Assembly (NCBI RefSeq): GCF_024648825.1 | Contig: NZ_JANBBE010000012.1 | Coordinates: 186,001-250,000, forward strand | Direction of reading: 5' to 3' | Length of the DNA stretch: 64,000 nucleotides | From: Lentzea californiensis | GTDB lineage: Bacteria; Actinomycetota; Actinomycetes; Mycobacteriales; Pseudonocardiaceae | Shown here: in pieces, positions 26,434 through 35,901 of the stretch | Layout: each line of letters opens with the position of its first letter | Numbering within the stretch: position 1 is the stretch's first letter | Program-made: the position numbers and the translations under genes | Notes under the pieces: generated by a model | What the model was told of the DNA's origin: nothing | What the model saw: only the letters and a program-made list of their open reading frames with translations | Databases searched by the model: none

Positions 26434-27585
26434 CTAAAGGCCCAGCTCGCGGGCGATCAGCATCTTCTGCACCTCGGAGGTGCCCTCGCCGATCTCCAGG
26501 ATCTTGGCGTCGCGGTAGAACCGCCCGACCGGGTACTCGTTCATGAAGCCGTAGCCGCCGAAGATCTGCGTGGCGTCGCGGGCGTTGTCCATCGCCGCCT
26601 CGGACGAGACCAGCTTCGCGATGGCCGCCTGCTTCTTGAACGGCTCGCCGCGCAGCATCCGGGACGCGGCCTCGTAGTAGGCCAGGCGGGCGGTGTGCAC
26701 GCGGGCCTCCATCTCGGCGATCTTGAACTGGATCGCCTGGTAGGTGCCGATCTTCGCGCCGAACGTCTCGCGCTCGTGGGCGTAGCGGACCGACTCGTCC
26801 ACGCAGCCCTGGGCGAGGCCGACCGACAGCGCGGCGATGGCGACGCGGCCCTCGTCCAGCGTGCGCAGGAACTGCGCGAAGCCGCGGCCTCGCGTGCCGA
26901 GCAGGTTCGCCGCGGGCACGCGGCAGTCCTGGAAGGACAGTTCGCGGGTGTCGGAGGCGCTCCAGCCGACCTTGGAGTACTTCTTCGACACCGTGAAGCC
27001 CGGGGTGCCGGACGGGACGATGATCGAGGAGATCTCCTTGCGGCCGTCGGGGCGGGTGCCCGTGACCGCGGCGACCGTCACCAGGCCGGTGATGTCCGTG
27101 CCGGAGTTCGTGATGAACGCCTTGGTGCCGTTGATGACCCACTCGTCGCCTTCGAGGCGTGCGGTGGTGGCGAGGGCGCCCGCGTCGGAGCCGGAGCCCG
27201 GTTCGGTGAGGCCGAACGCGCCGAGCTTCTGGCCGGACGTCAGGGAGGGCAGCCACTCGGCCTTCTGCTCTTCGGTGCCGAAGCGGTAGATGGGCATGGC
27301 GCCCAGCGACGTCGCCGCCTCCACCGTGATCGCGACCGACGAGTCGACGCGCGCGAGCTCCTCGAGCGTGATGCACAGGGCGAAGTAGTCGCCGCCCATG
27401 CCGCCGTGCTCCTCGGGGAACGGCAGGCCCAGCAGGCCCATCTGCCCCATCTTCGCGACGATCGGGTACGGGAACTCGCAGCGCTCGTAGTAGTCGCCGA
27501 TGACCGGGGCGACCTCGTCGCGCGCGAACTCCTCGACGGTCTTGCGCAGGTCCTCGTACTCGCTCGGGAGCCTGAAGTCCAACAT
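26434..27585 (-). CDS. fadE19: Acyl-CoA dehydrogenase (isovaleryl-CoA dehydrogenase-like)
   Basis: A 383-residue flavoenzyme starting MLDFRLPSEYEDLRKTVEEF, with GAGGAG 8 nt before the ATG; longer in-frame readings enter accA1. Signatures include GAFGLTEPGSGSDAGALATTA (FAD/substrate), SGTDITGLVTVAAV, YAHERETFGAKIGTYQAIQFKIAEME and QIFGGYGFMNEYPVGRFYRDAKILEIGEGTSEVQKMLIARELGL, where the EGT region matches short/branched-chain enzymes. It is the last gene of accD1-accA1-fadE19, the same order as Rv2502c-Rv2500c in Mycobacterium tuberculosis, which supports leucine catabolism (isovaleryl-CoA to 3-methylcrotonyl-CoA). Confidence 0.9.
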   Translation of the reverse strand: MLDFRLPSEYEDLRKTVEEFARDEVAPVIGDYYERCEFPYPIVAKMGQMGLLGLPFPEEHGGMGGDYFALCITLEELARVDSSVAITVEAATSLGAMPIYRFGTEEQKAEWLPSLTSGQKLGAFGLTEPGSGSDAGALATTARLEGDEWVINGTKAFITNSGTDITGLVTVAAVTGTRPDGRKEISSIIVPSGTPGFTVSKKYSKVGWSASDTRELSFQDCRVPAANLLGTRGRGFAQFLRTLDEGRVAIAALSVGLAQGCVDESVRYAHERETFGAKIGTYQAIQFKIAEMEARVHTARLAYYEAASRMLRGEPFKKQAAIAKLVSSEAAMDNARDATQIFGGYGFMNEYPVGRFYRDAKILEIGEGTSEVQKMLIARELGL

Positions 27586-27590
27586 TGCTG

Positions 27591-29510
27591 TCACTCCTCG
27601 TGAGAGACGACGAGGGCCAGTACCTGGTCGAGTGCGACCTGCTGGCCTGCTTGCACGTTCACTTCGGCGAGCACGCCGTCGACGGGTGCCGTCACGGTGT
27701 GCTCCATCTTCATGGCCTCGACCACGAACAACGCTTGACCAGCGGTCACTTCCTCGCCCTGCTGGGCTCGGACGACCAGCACGGTGCCGGGCATCGGCGA
27801 CTTCACCGGGCCACCGGAGGCGGCGGCATCGTCGGCGGCTCCGACCAGGAACTCGGCCTCGACCAGCGCCCAGGAGGCACCGTCGTGGCCCAGCCACAGC
27901 ACGTCGCCGTCGCGGGCCATCGAGTAGCGGCGGGAGCCGACGAGCAGGTCGGCGCCTTCACGGCGGGCCCGAGCGCGGACCGGTTCTCCGGCGCCCACCA
28001 CGACTTCCTCGCCGCGCACGCGCACGTCGACGTCGTTGATCCGCCAGGTCGTCCAGGCGTGTTCACCGACGCGCCAGCCGCCCAGCTGGTCCCACGGGTC
28101 GTCGCCGTGCGGCTGCAGGGAACGTTCCAGGCCCGCTGCCACGTACACGTCGTCCGGGATCTCGGCGGAGGTCAGCGAGTCCAGCTTCCGCTCGACCAGC
28201 CCGGTGTCGAGGGCGCCCGAACGCACGTCCTCGTCGCGCAGAAGTGCGCGCAGGAACGGGATGTTCGTCGTGACGCCGAGCAGTACCATCCGGCCGAGCG
28301 CGTGGTCGAGACGCCTGAGAGCTTCCTCGCGGGTGCGGCCGTGCGCGATGACCTTGGCCAGCATCGGGTCGTAGTCCGAACCGACCACAAGTCCCTCGTA
28401 CAAACCGGAATCCACGCGCACGTCGGCCGGTTCGCTCAACGCCAGCACGCGGCCACCGGTCGGCAGGAAGCCGCGCGCCGGGTCCTCGGCGTAGACGCGA
28501 GCCTCGACCGAGTGGCCGTTCAGTCCGACCTTCAGATCCAGTTCCTCGCCGGAGGCCACGCGGAGCTGCCACTCGACGAGGTCGACGCCCGTGACCATCT
28601 CGGTCACCGGGTGCTCGACCTGCAGCCGGGTGTTCATCTCCATGAAGAAGTAGTCGCCCGAAGTACCGTCCACGATGAACTCGACGGTGCCCGCGCCGAC
28701 GTACCCGACGGACTTCGCCGCCTCGACCGCCGCGGAACCCATGGCCTCGCGCATTTCGGGCGTGAGGAACGGCGACGGGGCCTCTTCGATGATCTTCTGG
28801 TGCCTCCGCTGGAGGCTGCACTCGCGTTCGCCGAGGTGGATCACGTTGCCGTGCGCGTCACCGAGGACCTGGATCTCGATGTGGCGCGGGTTCGTGATGA
28901 ACCGCTCGATCAGCAGCGTGTCGTCACCGAACGAACCGCGCGCCTCACGCCGTGCGGACTCGATCGCCTCGCGCAGCGCCGATTCCTCGTGCACCAGCCG
29001 CATGCCCTTGCCGCCACCACCCGCGGAAGGCTTGAGCAGCACCGGAAAACCGATCTCCAGGGCCGCGTCGACGATCTCGTCGTCGGACATGCCCGCGCGA
29101 GTGCGGCCCGGCACGACGGGAACGCCCGCCGCCGACACCGTCAGCTTCGCTCGGATCTTGTCGCCCATCGCGTCGATCGCCGACGCGGGCGGCCCGACGA
29201 ACACGATTCCCGCGGCGTCGCAGGCCGCCGCGAAGGCGGTGTTCTCCGCGAGGAAGCCGTAGCCGGGGTGGATCGCCTGCGCGCCAGTGGAAACGGCGGC
29301 CTGAACGATCTTCTCGATGGACAGGTAGCTCTCCCGGGCCGCGGCGGGCCCGATCCGCACGGCCTCGTCGGCCAGCCTGACGTGCAACGCCTCGGCGTCC
29401 GCGTCGGAGTACACGGCGACGGAACGGATCCCGAGCGACCGCAACGCGCGGATCACCCTGACCGCGATCTCTCCGCGGTTCGCCACCAGAACGCTGTCGA
29501 ACATGATCAC
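27591..29510 (-). CDS. accA1: Acyl-CoA carboxylase alpha subunit (biotin carboxylase + BCCP)
   Basis: A 639-residue subunit that carboxylates biotin with ATP and bicarbonate. The biotin carboxylase domain (about 1-450) has [18 protein letters not shown], the ATP-grasp loop [14 protein letters not shown], and [21 protein letters not shown]. The C-terminal biotinyl domain (about 565-639) carries VEAMKMEH with the biotinylated Lys. It overlaps the accD1 stop (GTGA) and precedes fadE19 by 5 nt. An ATG two codons downstream of the GTG is an equally good start. With accD1 it most likely forms 3-methylcrotonyl-CoA carboxylase. Confidence 0.93.
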   Translation of the reverse strand: MIMFDSVLVANRGEIAVRVIRALRSLGIRSVAVYSDADAEALHVRLADEAVRIGPAAARESYLSIEKIVQAAVSTGAQAIHPGYGFLAENTAFAAACDAAGIVFVGPPASAIDAMGDKIRAKLTVSAAGVPVVPGRTRAGMSDDEIVDAALEIGFPVLLKPSAGGGGKGMRLVHEESALREAIESARREARGSFGDDTLLIERFITNPRHIEIQVLGDAHGNVIHLGERECSLQRRHQKIIEEAPSPFLTPEMREAMGSAAVEAAKSVGYVGAGTVEFIVDGTSGDYFFMEMNTRLQVEHPVTEMVTGVDLVEWQLRVASGEELDLKVGLNGHSVEARVYAEDPARGFLPTGGRVLALSEPADVRVDSGLYEGLVVGSDYDPMLAKVIAHGRTREEALRRLDHALGRMVLLGVTTNIPFLRALLRDEDVRSGALDTGLVERKLDSLTSAEIPDDVYVAAGLERSLQPHGDDPWDQLGGWRVGEHAWTTWRINDVDVRVRGEEVVVGAGEPVRARARREGADLLVGSRRYSMARDGDVLWLGHDGASWALVEAEFLVGAADDAAASGGPVKSPMPGTVLVVRAQQGEEVTAGQALFVVEAMKMEHTVTAPVDGVLAEVNVQAGQQVALDQVLALVVSHEE

Positions 29511-31096
29511 ATCCGGAAGACGCCGTAGGAAACATCGTCGATGGGGGCGTTCGCCGCACTGGACAAGGCAAGTCCCAGCACCGTGCGGGTGTCACGCGGG
29601 TCGATCACGCCGTCGTCCCAGAGCCGCGCGGTCGAGTAGTACGGGTTGCCCTGGTCCTCGTACTGCTGGCGGATCGGCGCCTTGAACGCCTCCTCGTCCT
29701 CCGCTGACCACTCGTCACCGAGCTGGTCGCGGCGGACCGTCGCCAGCACAGAAGCCGCCTGCTCGCCGCCCATCACTGAAATCCGGGCGTTGGGCCACAT
29801 CCACAGGAACCGCGGCGAGTACGCCCTGCCGCACATCGAGTAGTTGCCGGCGCCGAACGAACCGCCGATGATCACGGTGAACTTCGGGACGCGCGCACAC
29901 GCCACCGCCGTCACCATCTTGGCGCCGTGCTTGGCGATGCCGCCCGCCTCGTACTCGCGGCCGACCATGAACCCGGTGATGTTCTGCAGGAACACCAGCG
30001 GGATGGACCGCTTGTCGCACAACTGGATGAAGTGCGCGCCCTTCACGGCGGACTCGCCGAACAGGATGCCGTTGTTGGCGATGATGCCGACCGGGTGGCC
30101 GTGGATGCGCGCGAAGCCGGTGACGAGCGTCTGCCCGTACTCCTTCTTGAACTCCTGGAACTTCGAGCCGTCGACGACCCGCGCGATCACCTCGCGCACG
30201 TCGTAGGGCGTCCGGGAGTCCGTCGGCACGACACCGTAGAGGTCGTCCTTGACCGCAGGCGCCTCGACGGGCGCGACGTCCCACGGCCGTTGCGCACGAG
30301 GGCCGAGCGTGGAGATGATCGAGCGGACCATCCGCAGCGCGTGCGCGTCGTTCTCCGCCAGGTGGTCGGTGACGCCGGACGTGCGCGAGTGCAGGTCGCC
30401 GCCGCCGAGGTCTTCCGCGCTGACCACTTCACCGGTCGCGGCCTTCACCAGCGGCGGGCCGCCGAGGAAGATCGTGCCCTGGTTCCTGACGATGATCGCT
30501 TCGTCGCTCATCGCCGGCACGTACGCGCCACCAGCGGTGCACGAACCCAGCACGGCGGCGATCTGCGGGATCCCGCGCGCCGACATCGTGGCCTGGTTGT
30601 AGAAGATCCGGCCGAAGTGCTCGCGGTCCGGGAACACGTCGTCCTGCCGGGGCAGGAACGCGCCGCCGGAGTCGACGAGGTAGATGCACGGAAGGTTGTT
30701 CTGCAGCGCCACTTCCTGCGCCCGCAGGTGCTTCTTGACCGTGATCGGGTAGTAGGTGCCGCCCTTGACCGTGGCGTCGTTCGCGACGATCACGCACTCA
30801 CGGCCGGAGACGCGTCCGACGCCCGTGATGATGCCCGCGGCCGGTGCCTCGTCGCCGTACATGCCGTTGGCGGCCAGCGGCGACAGCTCCAAGAACGGCG
30901 AACCGGGGTCGACCAGCGTGTCGACGCGCTCGCGCGGCAGCAGCTTGCCGCGGTCGACGTGCCGCTGCCGTGCCTTCTCGGGACCGCCGAGAGCGGCGGT
31001 GGCGAGCTTGCCGCGCAGCTCGTCGACGAGCGCGGTGTGCTCCTTGGCGTAGCGGTCCGACGGCTCGGCGGCGCTGCGCAGGACAGGTGCGTCCAT
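29507..31096 (-). CDS. accD1: Acyl-CoA carboxylase beta subunit (carboxyltransferase)
   Basis: A 529-residue carboxyltransferase that moves CO2 from biotin to an acyl-CoA, with both crotonase-like halves. Visible motifs include [55 protein letters not shown], the oxyanion region [30 protein letters not shown] and [40 protein letters not shown], the latter typical of methylcrotonyl-CoA carboxylases. It is the first gene of the operon with accA1 and fadE19. The promoter carries TetR-type operators. Confidence 0.93.
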   Translation of the reverse strand: MDAPVLRSAAEPSDRYAKEHTALVDELRGKLATAALGGPEKARQRHVDRGKLLPRERVDTLVDPGSPFLELSPLAANGMYGDEAPAAGIITGVGRVSGRECVIVANDATVKGGTYYPITVKKHLRAQEVALQNNLPCIYLVDSGGAFLPRQDDVFPDREHFGRIFYNQATMSARGIPQIAAVLGSCTAGGAYVPAMSDEAIIVRNQGTIFLGGPPLVKAATGEVVSAEDLGGGDLHSRTSGVTDHLAENDAHALRMVRSIISTLGPRAQRPWDVAPVEAPAVKDDLYGVVPTDSRTPYDVREVIARVVDGSKFQEFKKEYGQTLVTGFARIHGHPVGIIANNGILFGESAVKGAHFIQLCDKRSIPLVFLQNITGFMVGREYEAGGIAKHGAKMVTAVACARVPKFTVIIGGSFGAGNYSMCGRAYSPRFLWMWPNARISVMGGEQAASVLATVRRDQLGDEWSAEDEEAFKAPIRQQYEDQGNPYYSTARLWDDGVIDPRDTRTVLGLALSSAANAPIDDVSYGVFRM

Positions 31097-31110
31097 GCTC
31101 CCCAGACCTC

Positions 31111-31152
31111 AGGTTAGCGGGCGTTAACAAGGCCATGTTAACGCCCGCTCAC
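31111..31152 (-). promoter_or_regulatory. Double TetR-type operator and promoter of accD1-accA1-fadE19
   Basis: Two palindromic half-elements face each other: GTTAGCGGGCGTTAAC (31113-31128) and GTTAACGCCCGCTCAC (31137-31152). Together they form a perfect 13-bp inverted repeat (31116-31128 with 31137-31149) with an 8-nt spacer. On the minus strand a TAACCT -10-like box (31111-31116) overlaps the proximal operator 15 nt before the accD1 ATG. A related palindrome lies at the start of the TetR gene at 32347. Confidence 0.75.
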
Positions 31153-31235
31153 CTAGCGGTCCACAGGAACGGCTCGAGAGTGACCCGAACGCAGGTCAAG
31201 CAGCCTTTCAGGCACTCCCACGTTCCGGAAAAGGG

Positions 31236-32021
31236 CTACCCGATGACCGCCCGCAGAGCGGGCAGGTAGCCGCTCTGGTGGCCCGCCCTGTTCGGGTGGT
31301 ACGACTCCTCGACCGGCCAGCTCAGGCTGTTGAGCCACCAGCTCGACGAGCAGATCTCGTGCCCGCTGAACGCACCGCGCACGTCGACGTAGCCGAACCC
31401 GGCCGCCCCCGCGCGAGCGGCGATGGTGTTGTGCAGCGCGTCGGAACCGGAGTTGATCGCGGCGCGCTTGCTGTCGCTCAGGCCGACGTTGCAGGAGCCC
31501 GGCACCTTGTACATGCGCGGGTAACCGAGCACGACCACCCGTGCGGACGGGGCCTTCGACTTGATCGTGCCGTAGACGTTGGTGAGCAGGCCGGGAAGCG
31601 TGTTCGCGGCGTAGGTCTTGGCCTGGTTCACCCGGTTGGTGCAGTCCTGGTCCGAGCCGAAGGTGCAGGTGGTGATGACATCGGCGAAGCCGGCGTCGTT
31701 GCCGCCGACCTGCACGGTGATCAGGTTCGTCGCCGCCGTGAGGTTGTTGGTCTGGGTGAGGACGTCGCCTGTTCGCGCGCCGGAACAGGCCACGGACTTG
31801 AACGTCGCGGGCGCTGTCGCCGCCGCCCAGAGGGCCGGGTAGGCGAGCGGACCACGCTTGCAGCTGCCGCTGGCACCGTCATAACTGCCGGTCCCCAGCC
31901 CGGAGGCGTAGGAATCGCCCAGCGCGACGTAGTTGACGGGGGCCGCGCTGGCAGGGTTGGCGAGCGCGATGACTGCCGCGGCGGCGGTGACCACCGAGGC
32001 GATGAAGTGAGCAGGACGCAT
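31236..32021 (-). CDS. Secreted SGNH/GDSL esterase (SEST-like)
   Basis: A 261-residue secreted hydrolase starting MRPAHFIASVVTAAAAVIAL with GGGAG 6 nt upstream; the signal peptide ends near ASAAP. All SGNH blocks are present: ALGDSYASG (nucleophile Ser), SGARTGD (oxyanion Gly), VQVGGNDAGF (Asn) and ESYHPNRAGH (His). Cysteine pairs (CKRG, VACSG, TTCTFGSDQDC, SCN, EICSS) fit the disulfides of Streptomyces SEST-type lipases/esterases. It should hydrolyse esters outside the cell. It lies between the acc operon and tetR with no obvious operon partner. Confidence 0.92.
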   Translation of the reverse strand: MRPAHFIASVVTAAAAVIALANPASAAPVNYVALGDSYASGLGTGSYDGASGSCKRGPLAYPALWAAATAPATFKSVACSGARTGDVLTQTNNLTAATNLITVQVGGNDAGFADVITTCTFGSDQDCTNRVNQAKTYAANTLPGLLTNVYGTIKSKAPSARVVVLGYPRMYKVPGSCNVGLSDSKRAAINSGSDALHNTIAARAGAAGFGYVDVRGAFSGHEICSSSWWLNSLSWPVEESYHPNRAGHQSGYLPALRAVIG

Positions 32022-32165
32022 CGAAGACTCCCGAAGGGGCCGCAGGGGGGTGATGCATTGCGGGTCAATGGTTACCCACGGGTAAGGCCTGTGTGAAGTA
32101 TTGGTCAATAGTCAACGATCAGCGCTTGCACCTGCGTGAATTCCACCCATCGGGTGAGGCCGTCT

Positions 32166-32310
32166 CCTGCAGATCGGCTCGATGAGAGTCACGTCCGAGA
32201 GGGCTTCTGGCGGTGCCGCCGCGACCTCCTCATACCGGGTTGCATTCGGGGGTTGCGGCGGTGCCGCCAGAAGCCCCCTCGGGCGCGACTGTCGCGGGCT
32301 GATCTGCAGG
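32166..32310. repeat. Nested inverted-repeat element (about 145 bp)
   Basis: Outer 10-bp arms are perfect (32166-32175 with 32301-32310, CCTGCAGATC/GATCTGCAGG). Inner 22-nt arms (32201-32222 with 32255-32276) pair with two mismatches and each contains the dyad GGCGGTGCCGCC. The rest of the 325-bp gap between the esterase and tetR shows no gene. The element could be a small non-autonomous insertion (MITE-like) or a strongly folded transcript. No flanking target duplication is obvious. Confidence 0.65.
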
Positions 32311-32322
32311 ACACGGCCTCAT

Positions 32323-32340
32323 GTAAACGGCTGCTAACCT
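32323..32340 (+). promoter_or_regulatory. Operator and leaderless promoter of the TetR gene
   Basis: GTAAACGGCTGCTAAC (32323-32338) is an imperfect palindrome of the same 16-bp layout as the accD1 operator. A TAACCT -10-like box (32335-32340) lies 6 nt before the GTG, and CCTCCTT upstream of the start is the opposite of a ribosome-binding site, so translation is probably leaderless. Autoregulation is inferred. Confidence 0.65.
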
Positions 32341-32346
32341 CCTTCC

Positions 32347-32919
32347 GTGGTCGACAAACCCTCACGTCGGGACCAGATCCTCAACGCCGCGGCCGAACTC
32401 TTCGCACGCCACGGCTTCCACGGCGTGGGCATCGACGACATCGGTGCGGCCGTGGGCATCTCCGGCCCAGCGCTCTACCGGCACTTCCGCAGCAAGGACG
32501 CGATGCTCGGCGAGATGCTGACGTCGATCTCCGAACGGCTGCTCGACGGCGGCCAGGCGCGGGTGGACGCCGCGCCGGACGCCGAGGAGGCGTTGCGGGA
32601 ACTGATCGGCTGGCACGTCGACTTCGCACTGGACGACCCCGCGCTCATCACCGTGCAGATGCGCAACCTGGCGAACCTCACCGATCCGGACCGCCGGCGG
32701 GTGCGCGCCTTGCAGCGCCGGTACGTCGAGGTGTGGGTGGAGACGATCCGGCGCACGGTGCCGGGCTTCGACGAACCGACCGCACGGGCCGCCGCGCACG
32801 CCGTGTTCGGGCTCATCAACTCGACGCCGCACAGCGCCCACCTCGACCGCGACCAGATGGCCGCGTTGCTCTCCCGGATGGCGCTCGCCTCGCTCACACC
32901 CGCCGTGGTGGCGTCCTAA
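32347..32919 (+). CDS. TetR/AcrR-family regulator of the acc operon
   Basis: A 190-residue TetR-type repressor. The N-terminal helix-turn-helix is RRDQILNAAAELFARHGFHGVGIDDIGAAVGISGPALYRHFRSKDAMLGEML; the C-terminal ligand domain contains WHVDFALDDPALITVQMRNLANL. A TetR gene near accD1-accA1-fadE19 is also seen in mycobacteria. Shared palindromes at its own promoter and at accD1 make it the likely regulator of branched-chain acyl-CoA catabolism; the inducer is probably an acyl-CoA. Its 3' end overlaps the convergent response-regulator gene by 4 nt. Confidence 0.88.
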   Translation: MVDKPSRRDQILNAAAELFARHGFHGVGIDDIGAAVGISGPALYRHFRSKDAMLGEMLTSISERLLDGGQARVDAAPDAEEALRELIGWHVDFALDDPALITVQMRNLANLTDPDRRRVRALQRRYVEVWVETIRRTVPGFDEPTARAAAHAVFGLINSTPHSAHLDRDQMAALLSRMALASLTPAVVAS

Positions 32920-33536
32920 AGCAGTCCTCGCTGGTGCGCCGCGGACACGGCCGAAGCCCGGTCCGGCACCTCCAGCTTGGCGTAGACGTGCTGCAGGTGC
33001 GTCTTCACCGTCGCCTCGCTGATGTGCAGCGCCGCGCCCACCTCGCGGTTCGTCTTCCCTTGTGCGACAAGGGTCAGCACCTCCCGCTCCCGGTTGCTCA
33101 GCGGCGCGGCGGACACCGGCGTGCGCACCCGTTGCACCAGCCTCGCGGCGACCGAGGGCGACAGCACCGTCTCGTAGCGCGCCGCCGCCCGCACCGCGCG
33201 GAACAGTTCCTCCCGGGGTGCGTCCTTGAGCAGGTAACCGGTCGCGCCCGCCTCGATCGTCGACAGCACGTCGGCGTCCGTGTCGTGCGTCGTCAGCACC
33301 AGCACCCGCGTCGAGGGCGCGCGTGAGCGGATCTGCCGCACCAGCTCGGCCCCGCTCGGCGCGGGCAGCCGCAGGTCGGTGACCGCGACGTCCGGGCGCA
33401 CGGCCGCGATCACGGTCAGCGCCTCCGTTCCGCTCGCGGCCTCGCCGACGACCTCGAAGTCGTCCTGCGTGCCGAGCATGCCGCGCAGGCCGTCCCGCAC
33501 CACCGGGTGGTCGTCGACGACCACCACGCGGATCAT
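32916..33536 (-). CDS. NarL/LuxR-family response regulator
   Basis: A 206-residue protein with a receiver domain (VVVDDHPVVRDGLRGML; phospho-acceptor Asp in DVAVTDLRLP; LVLTTHDTDADVL; Lys in GYLLKDA) and a C-terminal LuxR helix-turn-helix (LSNREREVLTLVAQGKTNREVGAALHISEATVKTHLQHVYAKL). Its start overlaps the kinase stop (ATGA), so they form a two-component pair. The target genes are unknown, but the membrane protein upstream of the kinase is in the same operon. Confidence 0.93.
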   Translation of the reverse strand: MIRVVVVDDHPVVRDGLRGMLGTQDDFEVVGEAASGTEALTVIAAVRPDVAVTDLRLPAPSGAELVRQIRSRAPSTRVLVLTTHDTDADVLSTIEAGATGYLLKDAPREELFRAVRAAARYETVLSPSVAARLVQRVRTPVSAAPLSNREREVLTLVAQGKTNREVGAALHISEATVKTHLQHVYAKLEVPDRASAVSAAHQRGLL

Positions 33537-34663
33537 CGGGCGTCCAGCGTGACGTTGACCGCGGTTCCGCCACCGGGCGCGGACTCCACCGTCACCGTGC
33601 CGCCCAGCAACGCCACCCGTTCCTCCATCGCGGTCAGGCCGAAGCCGCGCACCGACGGGTCGAACCCGGCGCCGTCGTCGAGGACGTCCAGCACCACCAC
33701 GTCCTCCATGTAGGACAGTGTGACGTCCACTCTCTGAGCGCGGGCGTGCCTTCCCGCGTTCGCCAAGGCTTCCTGAACTGCGCGCAGCACCGCGATCTCG
33801 GTCTCCGCGGACAACGGACGCGCGTCGCCCGTCACCGTGCAGTGCACCGGCACGCCGTGTTCCTCCCGCCACGCCACCACGGCCCGTTCCACGGCCTCGC
33901 CGAGCCTGGCGTCGCGCAACGGGCCCGGCCGCAGGGCCTCGATCGACCGGCGCACCTCGACCAGGTTGTCCCTGGCGAGCCGGCGGGCGGTGGCGATGCG
34001 GCCGCGCACGGGATCACCGGCGGACGTCAGCTCCTCGGCGACCTCCAGCTGCGTCACGATGCCGGTGAGGCCCTGGGCGACGGTGTCGTGCATCTCGCGC
34101 GCCACCCGCGCCCGTTCCTCCAGCACCTGCAGCCTCGCGTTCTCGGCGGACAGCACGGTGAGCCGCTCGTTCATCTCCCGGCGGCGGATCACCTCGCGTT
34201 CCATCACGCGGATGATCCAGCCGATCAGGACCGCCATCGGGGTGGTGACGCCGAGGTTGACCAGCAGGGTCGCGCCGATGTCAGTGCCCTGCGGCACCAG
34301 CCACAACCCGCTCACCACCACCACGCCCGCGTAGGCGAGCCAACCGGGCAACGCCAGGAACGCGAGGCCGTAGCAAGCCGGTACGAAGATCACGAACGCG
34401 CTGTCGTGCAGCAGCAGCACGGCGGTCGCGGCGAGCAGGCCGGCGAAGTACAGCAGCATCAGCCCGACCCTGCGCTCCCACCACTCGGGGTGCGCCATCA
34501 CGAACCACCAGTGCCACACCGCCAGCACGGCGACCACGACCAGTGGCACCGGGGCGACCGGCCGGCTCACCAGGTAGACGCCCGTCGCCACGGCCAGCAG
34601 GCCGTACGGCGCGAGCGCCCACACCAGGTTCCACCGGCGTTCCTGCTCCACCATGGACTTCAC
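33533..34663 (-). CDS. NarL-type (HisKA_3) sensor histidine kinase
   Basis: About 376 residues from a GTG overlapping the upstream stop (GTGA); an ATG three codons later is an alternative. Six or so hydrophobic helices occupy about 15-160. The phosphorylation site is in EERARVAREMHDTVAQGLTGIV (HisKA_3) and the HATPase domain has VQEALANAGRHARA and LDVLDDGAGFD plus GFGLTAMEERVALLGG. The ligand is unknown; the membrane part has no obvious extracellular domain. The operon is DUF418 protein, kinase, regulator. Confidence 0.91.
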   Translation of the reverse strand: MKSMVEQERRWNLVWALAPYGLLAVATGVYLVSRPVAPVPLVVVAVLAVWHWWFVMAHPEWWERRVGLMLLYFAGLLAATAVLLLHDSAFVIFVPACYGLAFLALPGWLAYAGVVVVSGLWLVPQGTDIGATLLVNLGVTTPMAVLIGWIIRVMEREVIRRREMNERLTVLSAENARLQVLEERARVAREMHDTVAQGLTGIVTQLEVAEELTSAGDPVRGRIATARRLARDNLVEVRRSIEALRPGPLRDARLGEAVERAVVAWREEHGVPVHCTVTGDARPLSAETEIAVLRAVQEALANAGRHARAQRVDVTLSYMEDVVVLDVLDDGAGFDPSVRGFGLTAMEERVALLGGTVTVESAPGGGTAVNVTLDAR

Positions 34664-35742
34664 GCCGGTGAGCTTCGCAGCTTCCGCGCCTTGCTGAGCA
34701 GGGTCTCCGCAGGTCCGCGCACGTCCTTGCGCCGCAACAGGTCGGCGAGCAGCACGGAGGCCAGCCACGTCGCCAGTGCCAGCACCGCGACCTCCGCGGA
34801 CCCGAGCGTCCCGCCCAGCCCGAGCGTGTAGGGCTTGAGCAGCAGCACGAAGACGACGGACTGGAAGAGGTAGCAGCTCAGCGACCGTTCCCCGCACGCC
34901 GCGATCGCCCGCACGACCGCGTTCGGCCGCCTGACCCGCATCACGACCAACCCGATCAGCGCGGCGTACCCGAGTCCGCCCGCGACGCCGGTGACCGCGT
35001 GCAGAGCGCCCAGCTGCCACAACGCGGAGGTGTGCCAGAGGCCCGCGACCGCGAGGCCGCTGGGCAGTCCGCCGAGCACGGCCAGGCCGAGACCCCAGGT
35101 CGCGACGTGCCGCAGCAGCCGCCGGTGGCGTTCCGGCTCGGCCAGCAGGTCACGGCGGGCGGCCCAGACGCCGGCGAGTGCGGCGGCGCCGACCCCGAAG
35201 AGCCCGAACGGGACCAGCAACCACTCGACGGGATGCATCGCGATGGCGGCCAGCGGGTCCGCGGTCTCGAACGACTGGAAGAACGACCGCTGCCCGTTCG
35301 GCGGCGTCGCGTAGGCCTGGCCCTGGACCACCGCGGTCAGCACCAGCCAGACGGCCGCGAGCACGAGCAACGTCCTGTCCTTCAGCCTGCTCGTGGCGAT
35401 CACCGCGAACCCGAGCAGGCCGTAGAGGCCCAGCACGTCGCCGGGGAACAGCAGCAGGGCGTGCACGAACCCGAAGACGATCAGCCAGAGGTTGCGCGAC
35501 CGGGCCCGTTCCGGTGCCATCCGGGCGACGCCGTACGCGAAGAGGAAGGCGAACATCGGGTACGCACGGGCGTCGATGAACGTCACCACACCGGCGCTGA
35601 CCAGGCGATCGGCCAGGTCCGTCTCGACGACGTGCTGCCGCACCCCGTACGGACGGCCGTAGAGGTAGACCGCGGAGTTCGCCAGCGCGATCAACGCGAG
35701 CATGCCGCCGCGGGCGAGATCAGGTGTGAGCAGGCGTTTCAT
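34660..35742 (-). CDS. DUF418 family membrane protein
   Basis: The start is put at MKRLLTPDLARGGMLALIALANS, matching the conserved family N-terminus; an ATG 12 codons upstream (MLPGWVRRQARG) is possible. The 360-residue protein has about ten hydrophobic helices and ends with the DUF418 domain (HTSALWQLGALHAVTGVAGGLGYAALIGL, ACGERSLSCYLFQSVVFVLLL). The molecular function of DUF418 proteins is unknown; they resemble acyltransferase-3-like membrane proteins. It overlaps the downstream kinase (GTGA), so it may be sensed with, or regulated by, that two-component system. Confidence 0.86.
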   Translation of the reverse strand: MKRLLTPDLARGGMLALIALANSAVYLYGRPYGVRQHVVETDLADRLVSAGVVTFIDARAYPMFAFLFAYGVARMAPERARSRNLWLIVFGFVHALLLFPGDVLGLYGLLGFAVIATSRLKDRTLLVLAAVWLVLTAVVQGQAYATPPNGQRSFFQSFETADPLAAIAMHPVEWLLVPFGLFGVGAAALAGVWAARRDLLAEPERHRRLLRHVATWGLGLAVLGGLPSGLAVAGLWHTSALWQLGALHAVTGVAGGLGYAALIGLVVMRVRRPNAVVRAIAACGERSLSCYLFQSVVFVLLLKPYTLGLGGTLGSAEVAVLALATWLASVLLADLLRRKDVRGPAETLLSKARKLRSSPA

Positions 35743-35901
35743 TCCTCGAGCCTGTCGCCGCACCCAGCCGGGCAACATCGGCCGTGTCGTGCACTCCGTC
35801 CTCCGCCGGGGATGGGCGGGGATCCACCGATCGACGGATGGCGTGCGCCTGACCTGGTGAACTGGCGGTCAGCCGAGACCCTTCCGTAACCTTGCCCGAC
35901 A

